From the NCBI GenBank assembly GCA_013397115.1, contig VWZW01006824.1, forward strand, positions 558,001 through 622,000: 64,000 nucleotides of DNA. The letters run 5' to 3'. The translations under genes and the position numbers were made by a program. Below the pieces are notes generated by a model. The model was not told where the DNA came from and ran no database searches. It worked only from the letters and a program-made list of their open reading frames with translations. This DNA is from Edolisoma coerulescens (taxonomy: Eukaryota; Chordata; Aves; Passeriformes; Campephagidae). Shown here one piece after another: positions 21,724 to 35,300 of this stretch. Numbering within the stretch: position 1 is the stretch's first letter; each line of letters opens with the position of its first letter.

Positions 21724-23393
21724 TTACTCCTCAGAGTTTTGCTGTGCAGAACCATCTTCTCGGTGTTCTTCTGGGAGAATCGCTTTTCCTCCTGTGCTTT
21801 GAATTCCTGCGTGTGAAGAGGACTGATCTCCCGGCTCCCCCTCTCGCCGCGCGGGCTCTGTGTGTGCCGTGCGCTCTGCCCTGGGCTGCCCCCGGCGCTG
21901 CTGCGGCACCAGGGAGACCGGCTCCAGCAGTCCTGGGCCCGGGTTTGCTCTGTCCAGGATGGGCACGTCCCTCCTGGCTGCATCTGCAGCAGGACTCGGA
22001 AAGGAGCTCTGCGTCCCTGCCTCCCCCGGGACAGCGTGGCTGTTCCCTGCCCCTTCCTCCCCATACAGCTTTTTGTCTTCCACCGCATTTCCCGTGTGTT
22101 CCTCTGGCTGCAACCTCTCACCTCCCGCACCCGTGTACCACACACTTGGCTTGCTCTCCACCTCTGCCTCCTGAGGCGGAGCCGAGCTCTCCACCAGCCA
22201 CGGTGCTTGTGCCCCCCTGGGCACGCTCTCTACACTCGTACCATCTGTCCCCAGGCTGGCTGAGGACGGTCGCTCCTCCTTGAACTCCACACATTCTGCT
22301 GCATCTTCACTCCTCGTCTCCTGGCTCACCTGAATTTCTGCCACAGCCACTTCACTCAACTGACAGTTCCCATTATGGTGCTCCTGCAACTTCAGCAGCT
22401 CACCCTCGCAGACCTCCTTTATGTTCTCAGCTGGAGTATCTGCTGGGATCTCAACTGTCAGCATCAGCAAGCCCCTTATCTCATTCACATCATCAGGGGA
22501 TTTATCACCCTTTTCTTCCGACTGGCTTTCTTTTCCAGGACTATCTCCAAACCCTGCTTTCCCTGTCCTTTCATCCTGGGAAACAACCTTTGTCTCAGTA
22601 CTCTCACTGCTTTCTTTTTTACTATCCCCTTCAAACCCTGTTCCTACTGCATTTTCACTCTGAGATAATTTTTCCACAATTTCATTTTCTACCTTGCTTT
22701 TCTTTTCCGCACTCCCAAAAATCTCTGTATCTGTTACACTCTCAGGTGGGGAAGTGAGCTTCATCTCAGAAACTTTTTCCTGTGCTGTGCTTGCTGTCTC
22801 AGTGCCGCTGACAGACGCAGCAGCCGTTACTGTTTGACCCTCTGAAGGCGCCTCTTCCTCTGCTGCTCCTTCAGGTACCTTAAGTTCTTTTTTAGGGCTG
22901 GCTCCAAAATTTTTTACTGCAGTGTCAGTCCCAGAAGCTACTTTCTCCTCCGTAGCTTCTCGTTGTGCCTCAAGTTCTCTCTCAGTACTCGCTACACACT
23001 CCGATTCATTCTCCAACGCGCTTTCCCCCCCTGCAACTCCTTGTTTAGTGCGGCCAGCCGAAGGGGACTCCTGTTTGTCACCAATGTCTGCTTCCCTTCT
23101 GCTGGCCTGATCATCAGCTGCACTAACAGAGGCGCCTGCCTCTTTGTCTGGCGACTTTCCCTCATCAGCATCCTTCTCCCACACGATTTTCCCTGTCACG
23201 ACGAGCATTTTGTCCCCGTGGCTCTCGGTGTCTGACCCCTCGGCTCGGGCGGCCGCGGGCGCCTTGGCGGGGGTGCCCTGTGCTGATCCCACGGGGGTCC
23301 TCAGCTCCGTCAGGCTGGACACGCTCTCGCAGGGCACGTTCAGGTTATCCTCAAACAGGTTGTGTTTCTTCAGAACGGCGGCTTCTTTGATCA
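21724..23393 (-). CDS. NIBAN1: NIBAN1 exon 14, acidic C-terminal tail and stop
   Basis: This single 1,670-nt exon starts (V)IKEAAVLKKHNLFEDNLN, which is conserved. It continues as a low-complexity Glu/Ser/Lys/Thr/Ala-rich tail of about 556 residues and ends QQNSEE before the stop. A conserved island RGLLMLTVEIPAD lies in the tail. The middle contains degenerate repeats around GFGxSxxKKES. The tail is likely disordered and is much longer than the human counterpart. The acceptor is TTATTCAG. Confidence 0.95.
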
Positions 23394-26300
23394 CTGAATA
23401 AAACAGAAACACCAAAATGCTTTGAGAAGGCTGACAGAGGCGCAGGGAAGAACGTACAGTGCTTTCCCAAGTTTGTGTTGTACATTTTGATATGAAGGAC
23501 AACAATAATGTTCATTTTCAGCTTCCTTTTAGTTCACATTTCTTTTCTGGGGATGGGGATTTTATTTTTTGAATAATGGCAGTTTAGTATTGACCTAAAG
23601 CAGAGGACCCACAATGCACAAGGGTAATGCTTCAGTGCAGAAGGATTTACATTGAATATGCCAATAAAAGTGTGCTGGTTACAATTATTATACTGCTGTT
23701 TTGGAACAGGAGTGCCTATGGTCTATGAAAACATCATGTGCAGTACATCTGCTTGTCTTTTATCCAGGGTATAGACAGACAGGTACATATAGAGAGATAA
23801 AAGTATTTTATAAGTATTTTTATATATATATAATACTTATTAAGAATAGTTTAGTTTTCTGACACAGAAGCAGAGAGATCTGCAAGGAGTACTGCACTGG
23901 CATCATTGAGTAACGGAAACTGCATCCAGCAGTTCATTTCATTTGGGGAAATTAATCTCTCTTGCCATTAGTCTTTGCAATTCTCTTGGTCTTGCAATTG
24001 GCATAGTCTTGTCATTTAGTCATCACCAAGTCTTGGCAAGTAAGGACAGAATTTCCCTCCTTGACCCAGGGAATTGAGATCAAATGAAGTTGCCATAATT
24101 ACATTTTGTTAGAAAAAGGCTTGTGCCAAGCCATCACTCTGAGTTCAGTGGGTTTAGTAAAGCTGCCCCATAACTCAGATTTTAAGGCTTGCAACACATC
24201 TTCAGTGAGCCAAATGAAAAAACACCGTAGGGACGTAACCACCAGTGCTGGGGAAAGTGGGACGGGAACAGCCAGGTGAGGACTCTGGGAAGCTCTGAAG
24301 GAACAGCTCATGGGCCACAGGCTACAATGTTATTCCTGTCACCTCAAGAATGTTCTCACCTTTCAGGGCCTCTTCAAGCAGCATCTGATATAAAATCTCT
24401 TCATACACATTCTCTACTTGGATCACACTCGTGTAATCAGCAAAAATGAACTGCTCGTATCTCTGCAGCTCCTGTGCAGGTAGGGAAGAAAGGAACAGAT
24501 GGAGAAAACCGAGGGATTCTGAGTCCTACTGCAACCAAATAGCTTGGAGATACCATGGAGCAGGTCTTGCAACACCCCATGACAGCTCCTGGGCTGCACT
24601 GTTTGAACTGTGACTCCACGAGCTACGTGTGTCCACAATCAATTATGTACTTATCAAACAGTGCTCCTGCAGTACAACCACAGTTAAAAGCACTACAGAT
24701 CACTGCCTGCTGAAACAAACAGCTGCTGAGGAAATGCCTCACAACTTGTTTGTCCAAGGAGGCAAATCCACGGTGCTTGGGAAACGTGGGGTTTGGTTTT
24801 GTTTTTCTAATAGGTGTGTAACACTTGGAGCTCACTGATTTATACCCAAAAGGCTGTCTAGACAATAACTGGATCATTGTTATTAAGTAGCTGCTTGGTG
24901 GTCTATAAAAAGTAAATTAAGTGACCTCTGCCCACTTCTAGAAGAGGCACCTACATAAGAACCCCTGGAGGTTTTCAAGTGAAAGGTCAGGACTTGGCCG
25001 GGCCTGGAAGCTGTGCCACACTTTGGCTTCTAGAGCTGGCTGCTCATTTCTGCAGAGGCACAAACACAAAGGGCTGGTGGGAAACTAAACAGAAAGGGTT
25101 TGTGGAAGTTTGCTCCACCACTGCTTCCCCTGTGACAGAGACATGAGATGTCTGCACACATATTCCAGGTGATGAAATGCTTGTCCCCATGCACAAACAC
25201 CCTGTCTTGAAGGCGCTGCTGACACTCTACAAGAGACTATTGTTTTGGGGATCCTAAGGAAAGGAAAGTGATGTACAGAAGAGACTGATTTTAAATATAT
25301 TCTTGAAAGTTGTGAAATTTAACAATCCTCACTCAAAGACTCGGAAGTGTAATTTGGCAAAATGCTTGGTTTTAAACTTGTTTTAGAAACGGAAACAGAG
25401 AGCATAACCAAGAGCAGCACGCTGGGGGTGAGAGCTCACAGCCATCGGGAGCAGATGAACATCCATGGAAACAGAAGGCCAGGAGGCCAGGAAGGCTTGG
25501 GGCAGTCCCCTTTCAGCAGGCACAAGGCAGGAGGGTGCCCAGGGCTTTCAGAGGGTTCAGACTATTCATTGTGAGCCCAGGTGAACAGCATTCCAACCAG
25601 CCCTGCTGCAGCCACACGGATACCACCCAACACCTCCCCCAAACTGGTGTCTGCTAACTGAACGTGCCCTGCGTGATTAGGGGAACAGAGATGGTCTCTC
25701 TATGAGTATTCCCTGACTGTTGTGCAACACTTGCACTGAACACCACTGACAGCAAGGGCTGTCTCTTGCTGAAGGAGTTAAGCACAGGCTAGGCACGGTC
25801 CTGGACGTGCCTCCGGGTGCTGCTGCAGAGGAATGAACACAAGGCCCAGCTCATCCCTGCATCCCAACTGTCCAGAGGAACTCAGTTTCAGGGACTTCAG
25901 ATCTCTAGGGAAGGAACGAACCAGGGATGGGCAAAGGACTGCAAATACCTTTGGGAAAGCAAGGAGTATACACAGTGTCCCTGTTTCCTGAAATCTTCCC
26001 TGGGCTCCACACCTACCCAACCCATGAAGTGGCAAATCTAAGGATTGAGCAGGCAGGAAATCCGAACAGTTCTCCAAGAGAAAACAGCCTGACGGTGTTA
26101 AGGACTTACTGCCAAGGTGCTGCTCCTCCCCTGCCTTTCATTATTGTTTTTTGGGGTTTTTAGTCACAGACACCTACTGGTTTGCACATTGAAGCCAGTG
26201 CCTTCTGCATTGTGGGCAAGGTAATCTGCACGAGTGCATCTTGGAATATCTTCTTGCGGATGGTGCTGCTGTCGTAGTCATATTGCTGCCAAAACACACC

Positions 26301-29300
26301 GGAAAGAAACAAGCCCACACGTGCCTGGGGTTATTCACCACTCCCACAGGGAACTGGTTCCTGTCAGCCTGTAGCTGCTGCATCACAGGTGCAAAGGGGT
26401 TTGAATGGCCACACAGGTTAGTCCAGCTTTTACAAAACCACTCTAAAATCTACTGTTCTGGGATCTCTTTCCCTTCTTTTAACTCTTAGGCTAGAAACAG
26501 CCCCCAGTTGCCCTCCCCAGGTGTTTCAGCACTGCCTTTTCTGAGAGTAACAAATCCTAGCGGCCGGCTAATTATAAAGTTAATTAAAAATTATTTATCC
26601 AGATCCACAGCATATTAATAATCTGATTTACCTACAATTAAAGGGACTGCACATGCAAATACTTTTTTAAGTGTCTGCCCAGACCTAGCTTTTATCCCCC
26701 AAATGAGAGCTTTGCTAAGTGCCACCAAATCAGTATTTTCAGCTGGATGATAAAAGGTTATCTTCTTTCAAATACTTAGGTACATTCATATAAAATATAT
26801 TCTCTGTTTCCAAAAAGGCAGCCTGCAAATGTGCTACATGACATTTACCTTCAGCACTCTCAGCTTGACTTTTTCAATGGTTGTTGCAACTTTGGCCGAG
26901 TCTGCCTGGCGGCTTGGAGAGAACAACTGCTCAAAAGTATAAACTGCATTTTCCATGAGCTAAAAACAGTCATTAAAAAAAATCTGTTAAAGACCAGCAA
27001 CATCAAACATGCAAACATGGTAAGTGTAATTGTTTATTTAAATTGTGTTTCTGAGAAGGTGCTCTGCAAGGCTGCAATAACTAAATAAAATTAAAGCCGT
27101 GGTATCATTATCATGCTGTCACAGCTTTCTTGTACAGATTTGATCTAATGTCACCATTCAAACTGATGGTGACAGAGTCAAAATGTAGAATTGATTATCT
27201 ATGTATACAGACCACAGTCAAAACTCATTAACCCTAATAAGAAGACTCCCATTGACTCCTATCATTAATCATTAATAAATAGTATTTAATAATACTGCAC
27301 ATAATTTTCATTAGCTTTCATTATAATACAAATCATTATCAGCAAAAATCGCACAGTGTGCAATCATTTCTAACAGAATTATGCTAAGCCAGCATTTACC
27401 ATATTTTCACCTTATCCAGAGATTCATTAAGAATATTATGCCCCTACTCTGAAGTTATTTCAGACAAACAGTTCTGCAAGCGGTAATTGAGCCTATGTAA
27501 TGAAGCTTTGCCTTTTCTTTAGCTGTTCCCATTCAAATTTTAACATTTTCTTATGGGAGAAGTCCAGGGAGGTATGCAGGGGGGCCGTTCCTTCAGCCAT
27601 TTGAGCACCGTGCTCCCAGACTTGCTGAAATTTGCCACTAGAGGATGCCAAGCTCCCAAGGCAAGGAATCCTGGTCCACCCTCCACCCGAGGTACGTTTT
27701 AGCCAGATACTACACCAACACAGACATGTCTGATTTTACTTATTTATGAAATAAACGTTCATGGGCACAAAGAGAAACTACACAGTATTTTTATGAGGAA
27801 AATACCAGCCTTTTGAAGAGGAAGATGCAATAACAGCATGTTTAGAAGAACTCGTGCTATAATTTAACTTATTTCTTGTTAGTTTTGACTCATGTTCTGT
27901 TCAGAAAAGAAACGACCTCTTGGTTTATACAGGATTTATTTTCTGTCTACCTCTTTGTCTTGACTTGACTCATGGTCTTCACTGAGTGAAAGACACTTTA
28001 TTTGGCAGCATTTTGGAATGGTCCCCCCTGAAATACCCAGACATGAAATCAGAATTTTATTTCTGAAAAATTCCTTGGCTGCTGGTCCTGGCTGTACTCA
28101 GAAGAGCTGCTTTTAGGAAAACCCTATCTCAGCACTGTCCTAGACACTTGTTTTCCATATTCATAACTCCCACTCCATGGATCTGGACCAGCTCCATTTC
28201 ACAAGATTACTGAGCAGATTATTAAATTTCCCAAATACAGATTGAAATCACAGGGTTCAATTTAGAGCTCCAAGGCCAAATGTGCCTTGTGATCTGGCAA
28301 CTGAAATCAGTCTGCTGGCCAGCTCCTCAGAGATTTCTGGCCAGGCATCCAGGAGGAATCCAGGCAAAGCAGAGTTGTAGCCTATACCAACACACACAAG
28401 AGGGGACAAAGAGGTGGAGTTCAGTTTTCATCTGGAATGATATCGTCATCTCCACCAGTCCCCTGAAAAGTGAGGCTGGATAAAGCACCTACACCCTGAG
28501 ACATTGCTTTTCTTTATATTAGTGAGAAAATCAACTGCCAAGGAGGAGAAATTCCATTTTGGTAGAACACGTTAAAGACCCTTCCTGAAAAATCGAGCCT
28601 TGAGAATGGGAATCAGGTGAACTTTAGCCACCCACTGGTTACACACACAACCTTCTTCGGTGCTGAGACACTGGGAATTCAGAACCTGAAATTTCAGGGG
28701 AACAGATGATCCATCTAAAATTTTCATGCCTTGCTGAACAACTCACACACACAGAGCCTCACAAATATAAGTGTCAAGCAGCTTCAAGCTGGTTTTCTCA
28801 GGTTTTGTTATCTGTACCTTGCCTGAGAGACACTCTTTCTGCAGCTTTTATCAAGGTCACTTTGAAGCAGATTAGCAGGACAAACCTAACCTGTTCTCCC
28901 AGGAGGAAAAACTGGATCTTACAGTACCTCTTGCATGAAGTTCTGTGTCCTCTGAATCACAAAATCGATGTGATAGACCTTGAAGCGACTCTTGAGGTCC
29001 TGCAGGAGCTCCTGGAGCAGGTTCACTTTCAGATAGCAGGGCTCCATTTTCACCGAGTTGAAGGGCAGGGTCATGAGCTGATCCACATTCTGCATTCCCG
29101 TGCAGGTTTCGAGAGAAAGCAACCAGAGGTGAATTTTTAATAGAGAATGTAACAATTTGGCCTTAACCCAAATTCTGGTATCTGCACTCCAGTTGCACAA
29201 ATACCACAAGACTTTCTAAACGACAAAACCAAGTGCTCATGTGCTTCCACCTGGGAAAGCAAATCCTGCTGCCAGCCAAGGTCTAGGCAGAACGTCCTTG

Positions 29301-32300
29301 TGCTGATATAAAGGCTCCAACTCTGTTTTGTCTTACCTCCTTTAGCCTGGTCATGTCATTGGTCTTCTGGAAGTCCTGGATGATTTCATTCACTTCCTTA
29401 TCAAAAAGTGAGCGCACTTCCGTGAATCCGGAACTGACAGGGCCCATGAGCTCCTCCAGGATGGAGGTGAGAAATGGTTGGATATTCTCTGTGCAGCACT
29501 TCTGGGCAGGCTCAGAAACACTGGCTGGAGGGTCACACAGGACAACAGTTGCATTTAGAGACAGAGTGAAAAAAGTGATTGGAACTTATCTCTTAACAGT
29601 TAATTCAATGATTTCGTATTTTTCCCTGGAGTCACACCTCCACAGAGGTGATGAGGGTGTGAAAGGAGTTCATAGCTTTATGAGTGACAATGAAAACTCT
29701 TCTCCCAAGCCTTACCTAAGCAAACACTGGCAACTGGGGGCACTGTGAGGGTGGAGGAAAGGGCAGCTCTAGGTCTGATTACCAGCTGTTTATTAATTTA
29801 TTTGCTAGTTTAAGCAACATCAATAACATTTTGCCTGCTCTTTATATTCCTTTTTATATTCATAACAAAATTATGATTACTTCATATTAATTAAAAACCA
29901 CCTAAGAAGCCCTTTGGCTTAAATATTCTTTGGAAGCCCATGGACTTGTCACATAACCAGAACCTAGTTTTGTGGTGCATTGCTAGAGATCAGGTCAAAA
30001 CCACTCCACTTTTAATTACACTCATGTGACCTGTATCTTCACTACCTAAGGCTGTGCAAGTGAAAATGAAAGCAGAATGAACAACTCTGATCAGGATATT
30101 CAAAACCTGTCAGCTCCAATTTGAGAAGACCTGGTATTTGCACACAGTGGCCACAGGTATCAGTTCCCATCAAAGGCAGCAGAGGCTCATTTGTGTTCTG
30201 AAAATTGGTGTCTCCAGTTGGTTTTCTCAAAACACACAAGGATTTCAAAACAAGCACATCTGGTAATTTGAGCAACACAATGGGAAACACTGGAGAATTG
30301 CTCCAAAGTACAGCTGTTCCTCCACTAACCTTTGATTTTTCCAGCTAAGAAGTTCTTGGAGTTCAGAATCTGATCCATGTCTGAACGAATGGTCCCTTCA
30401 AGAGTTTTTGCAAATTCTCTGCATTCTTCTTTCAAGGTACTTAATCCTTCTGCCACCTGCTGCTGGACTAAGCTATAGGTTTCCTCTACGATCTGGACCC
30501 AAATCAAATTGAGAAGCAGAGATCAGAATCGGCACCCACAGAGAGCTGCTATGAGCAACAGCTACTCTGCAAGTGTCAGTCCTTACCCCAAACCAGGCCC
30601 GTTTCCTGTCATTCCTCTTTCCCTTCATTTTAGGCAGGATCATTGTCTGGAGGTTAGGCAGCAGTTCCTCCATCACCAGGTTGCTCAGGATCTGTATGGT
30701 CAGGAGATGAAAATGCCAAGTTCACACCCTGTTCTTCACCTGAAGGTTGAGCACTGCAGCACACAGTGATGTGCCCTCCTCAGCTGTCCCTCCCAGCTGC
30801 CAGGAATTACCCATGGAGGCTTTGCACTCTCTCTCTGCCTAGATTTGAACTGCAACTCCTTCCTTACCTGTCCCACTCAAATGCACCAAATAAATATGCA
30901 AGACTTAATATACATCTGATTTTGGGAGTCTAGGCCTCCCTCTCCATGTTTTTATTTATAGACACTGTCTCTGGCCTGAGAAAGCTGCACCAACAGCCCA
31001 GCACAGTCCACATTCAAGATCACATCCCTGCTGTACCCAGCTGCTGGCTGAGCCAATACAGAGTGCAAAAACACCCCTCAACTTTCCACTTTTCATCATG
31101 CCAGGGCTTCTTCATTTGTGTCAGTGCTTTCAGACACTGCACCTCATGTATTACAGCTGCCAGAGGGATCTCAGGCATGCACCAACACCAGCAGAGGGAA
31201 ATGGCAGGAACTAGAGCAGCACAAGTAAAGAAGGGCTCTGACTGCAGCCCAGTGTAAAACGGCATAAACAGCCCCTATTGTAGTTTCATTTAAGTTAAGT
31301 ACTTGGAGATAATGCCACAGCAGCACTTCAGATTCAGCTCTGCTGACTCAAATATCTGTCAAAAGCAATTCACTAACTCAGGTCCTAAACTAATGGCTCC
31401 CTTAAAAAAGATCTCATGAATAAACCAAACTATCACAAATAATAAACGTGACAACAGATCAAACAGATTTAGGAGCCAAGGAAAAGGCATGAAGCTATGT
31501 CAGGGGAAGGTTAGGCTGGAGATCAGGAAAAGGTTCTTCCCTCAGAGGGTGCTGGGCACTGCCCAGGCTCCCCAGGGAATGGGCACGGCCCCGAGGCTGC
31601 CAGAGCTCCGGGAGCGTTTGGACACCGCTCCCAGGGATGCACAGGGTGGGGCTGTTGGGGTGTCTGTGCAGGGCCAGGGGTTGGACTGGATGGTGCCTGA
31701 GGGTCCCTTCCAGCTCAGGATATTCTGTGATTCCATGATTTTATATTGTGAAGAATCTTGAGTTCTCTGGGAACATTCTTAGGGCATTGGTGGATCTTCC
31801 CTCAGGTGCCTGGGCTTGTGCTCCCACTCCAGCCATGCTGCAGCCCCAACGTGCGCTCTCACTGCAGGCACTCGGCCACCACAAATGAGTGTCAGCAAAT
31901 ACATTTCTTGGCATTCTGCAGGGACTTTTACAGCAACAAATTGCAGCCTGCTTGCTCCAAACCACTCACTTAGCTTGGATATTTGCCTAAAATAATTATT
32001 ATGTTTGGTCCAAGCAGGCCATGAGAACACACTATACTTACAGAATGAATTATTGTTAAGAAGATAATAGTGGAACTAGGCTGGATGTCTTCTGATTAAA
32101 GCTCTCTTGAGGTATATAGGTTATGAGTAAGTTGTTGGCAAGCAATAGGAAAAATAAAACATAAAATGAAACTAGCACTATAATAGCTCCATCACACGAG
32201 GGAGGAGGGGAGAAGAGAAAAACCTTCATGTAACTCCTTAAAGTAAAGAATTTATCAGATGTTAGCAGGGAACTTCGATCCCTGACTTGATGGCAGTGGG

Positions 32301-35300
32301 AAAGACACTGTGTATAGATTTTTCTCTAGATTCCACATTTTTCAGCATTTCAGAGGTAGGCTTCTTCTAAAACAATTATCTGGTTCCTTAAAACAAATCC
32401 CTCTCCTTAAGTTTTCTTCCATTTTCCCAAAGGGAAGTCAGATTTCATCAAGGAAAACACCCAGCAGCTGGCACTAAAGTAAACATTTGCTGCTGAGTGC
32501 TCAGTGTTTGGAAAAAAAAAATAAATCAGGGTGCAAATAATGCCCTAAAAGACATGTGGAGTGATGCCAGAGGGACTGTGGGGTAACCTCAGCTACCATG
32601 AGTGCTCCAAAGCCGGGTGCCCAAGTATGGACCCAGACCCTGGGCTTAGCATTTCATTTCTGCAGAACTGAAGTAGAAAGATTTTTGGTGTTTAAGTGTA
32701 ACTGTTACTATGCAAGACTGTTTCAGAAGTTTTTATTAAAAAAGAATTCTCACTTACATATGAGCAAGAGGTATCTTTAAATCTCAGGCATTTCTATCTA
32801 CTAAATTTTCTTTTTTAAGATGCCATTTTTTGCCAAGAGAATTTATAATCTTCACTATCCTCAGAGCTGCCATACCCAAAGCCAAAAGAAACCCATCAGG
32901 AATATATTCTTTTACCTCTTTTTCATTGCCAGTTATCATTTCCCATGTGCCATAATGGCCTTTCTCCTGCCGGAAGAACTGAACGGCCTCTAAGAATGCC
33001 TCCACTTCATACGTGGTCTGTTTGAGAAAGTCTGGAGAAAACAAAAAGTAACATAAAGGATTTACCCGATAATAACCTTTAAAAAATATCCATCCTTTTC
33101 CGATCCATTTCCCACTCCACACGCACCTAGCAGTAGTATTTTAAAATAATTCACTAAGCCCGAATGCCTGGAGACCTTGGGTTTTCACTAAGATTTAGAA
33201 GTGCATTAACATAGGAAAGCTCATTCCTTGCCTTTACACCTGTGAGCAATGTAAGGCGGCACATGGGAAGACTCTGGCAGCGTGTGCCAGGGCCAACAGT
33301 TGGGAATTCTTCCTCTTTAGTTTGCAATAACAACAGGCAGCTCATTGTGGAAAGTTGTGTGCCTTGCTAAATTGCTAAATCCTGAGTTAACACTCCCCAA
33401 TAACCTTTTAGTTCCTTTGTTTTGTTAAGAAACTGATGATCAAGATGGTTTCTCATGGATATACAACAAAACAGACCTCAACAAAGAAAGCACGGTGCTC
33501 GTACCAGTTAAGAACAAAAACTCTGACAAGATCATGCTGATTTCCCTAAATATTTCAGGAATGTTCAACCAGAGCTCTGGAATATCTGGTTTTTGTGCAA
33601 GGCCACTGCTGCCAGATGGGAGCTCTTCCTGAGAACGGAGAACAGCGTGGTGGCCTGGGGACACCTTGGCCTCAAAACGTGGAGCAGTGTGGCTGCTTGG
33701 CAAACCTGAGTGAAAAAACCACCCCCAAAACCGTCAGGGATTGAAGTGGTGCGTCTTCACTACCAGAGCGTCAGGATTTTTATTTTGTGGGAAAACAAAG
33801 CCACAAAGGCTTATTGTCCCCTCTCCAAGATTATGTACTGCAGCCTTGAGCAGCTGAAGTCCTGTTGTGCACTCTGAGAACAAAGGAGGAAAGAACAAGA
33901 ATGTTGATTCTCTCAAAGGGAATTATGCTGCTTTAGAAGGTACTGATACGTACAAACAATTGTGATGAGAGAAGTCAGGAGTAAGTCCTCAAGCCTTTCT
34001 TGTCAAGCAACACTTCTCTGGGATTGTTCACGGAACTGCTCAAGAGAGAAGCTTTACAGGAGCCTTGCGTAAATGCCAAGGGCAATGCAGGGATTAAAGA
34101 AATTATGGGAAACATGGAGGATTAACACTGCAGTAATGCCTGAAATATCTCCTCCATGCATTTTAACAAAAATAAAAGCTACAGAAACCTACAATTAACT
34201 TCATCAGGGCTTCACCCTTGAAGCCTGAACACAACTGCTTGAAAACTGTATGGTTTCAGATCTGCTCAGAGTCCAAATGCCAGAATTTGCCCTTTCAGAG
34301 TTTTGCCTGGCTGCAATGACTGCAGTAAAGTTTGTTAAACACACTGACAGGTACTAAACACTCTCTCAATTCCACTCTCTTGATACTGTTCTTCATCTGC
34401 AGATATTTGGAGATCCAAAGACATCACACAAATCCTCCAAGCTCATACTATGATCAAACAAAAAAAATCAGCCAGGTAAAACCCCAACCTCACCTTCACT
34501 GCTACCTCCAGGATTTATAACATTTGTCATAGCAAGTCACAAACCAAGGTGCTAAAATACCAGTATTAGTTGTAAGTTAGGCTGTTCAGTGCTGAGAGAA
34601 CATCCTCTGACCACAGCTTTAATGAAAGAATGGAGTGTTCCACCTGAGAAAGTGAGGTGGAGCATTGCATTCAAAAACTTTTGTTCTCCAAAAATAAAAC
34701 TCAAAATATTTTGACGAGCAGAGGTCCTGGTTTGGCTACAGGGAGGGAAAACTGCAGCTCCCACAGCCTCCAATCCATGACTCACATGTTTTCCTCCTTC
34801 ACAGCTGTGCTCCCTCCTAACCCAAAGGGACAATAGACCATCCAAGGGGCTGGATCTTGGACCTGCTGAGATGGTGATGCACCAGTGCTGACAAGAGTCT
34901 GCCCTCTAAGATCATCAAGTTTTAAATCCATGCTCAAGGGAGTATTCTCTCTCTGTTCTGACTGTCCCCAAGCCCGTGCTGCAGTGGGAAGAAAGTGCTC
35001 AAAATCCAAGAGTGATTCACTTGAATAGCTCATGGGAAAAACATCAAGCTGTAAGTGCCATAAAATCCCAATCACACATTCTTTCCTATGCCAGTAAACA
35101 CAGGACACAAACACAATCATGGCAGTCTTGCTACAAAAACAGCTCCAAGCAGAAAGGAAGCTTTATCCTTCAAGGCTGCTACAATTGCTTAATTTAGGCA
35201 GTTTCATTCTCACTTTCCATAGGAGGAAAAGATTGCCTCAGTGATACGGCTTTGAACAAATAGATCCATCCAGTGTTGGGCTGGGCAGAAGCTGCTGGTG

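Larger units (their letters stand above)
23394..28927 (-). other. NIBAN1: NIBAN1 introns 10-13 (block interleaved with exons 11-13)
   Basis: The introns are about 1.97 kb (10), 563 bp (11), 1.7 kb (12) and 966 bp (13). I see no recognised mobile element. Intron 13 has an AT dinucleotide-rich patch near 23,810-23,840. Introns 10-11 are unusually AT-rich with TAATTA/ATTAAT motifs at 26.57-26.65 kb and 27.2-27.4 kb. Confidence 0.7.

Noticed and set aside
21744..23401. Plus-strand open frames opposite NIBAN1 exon 14
   Set aside because: They mirror the conserved minus-strand reading frame and have no recognisable homology.
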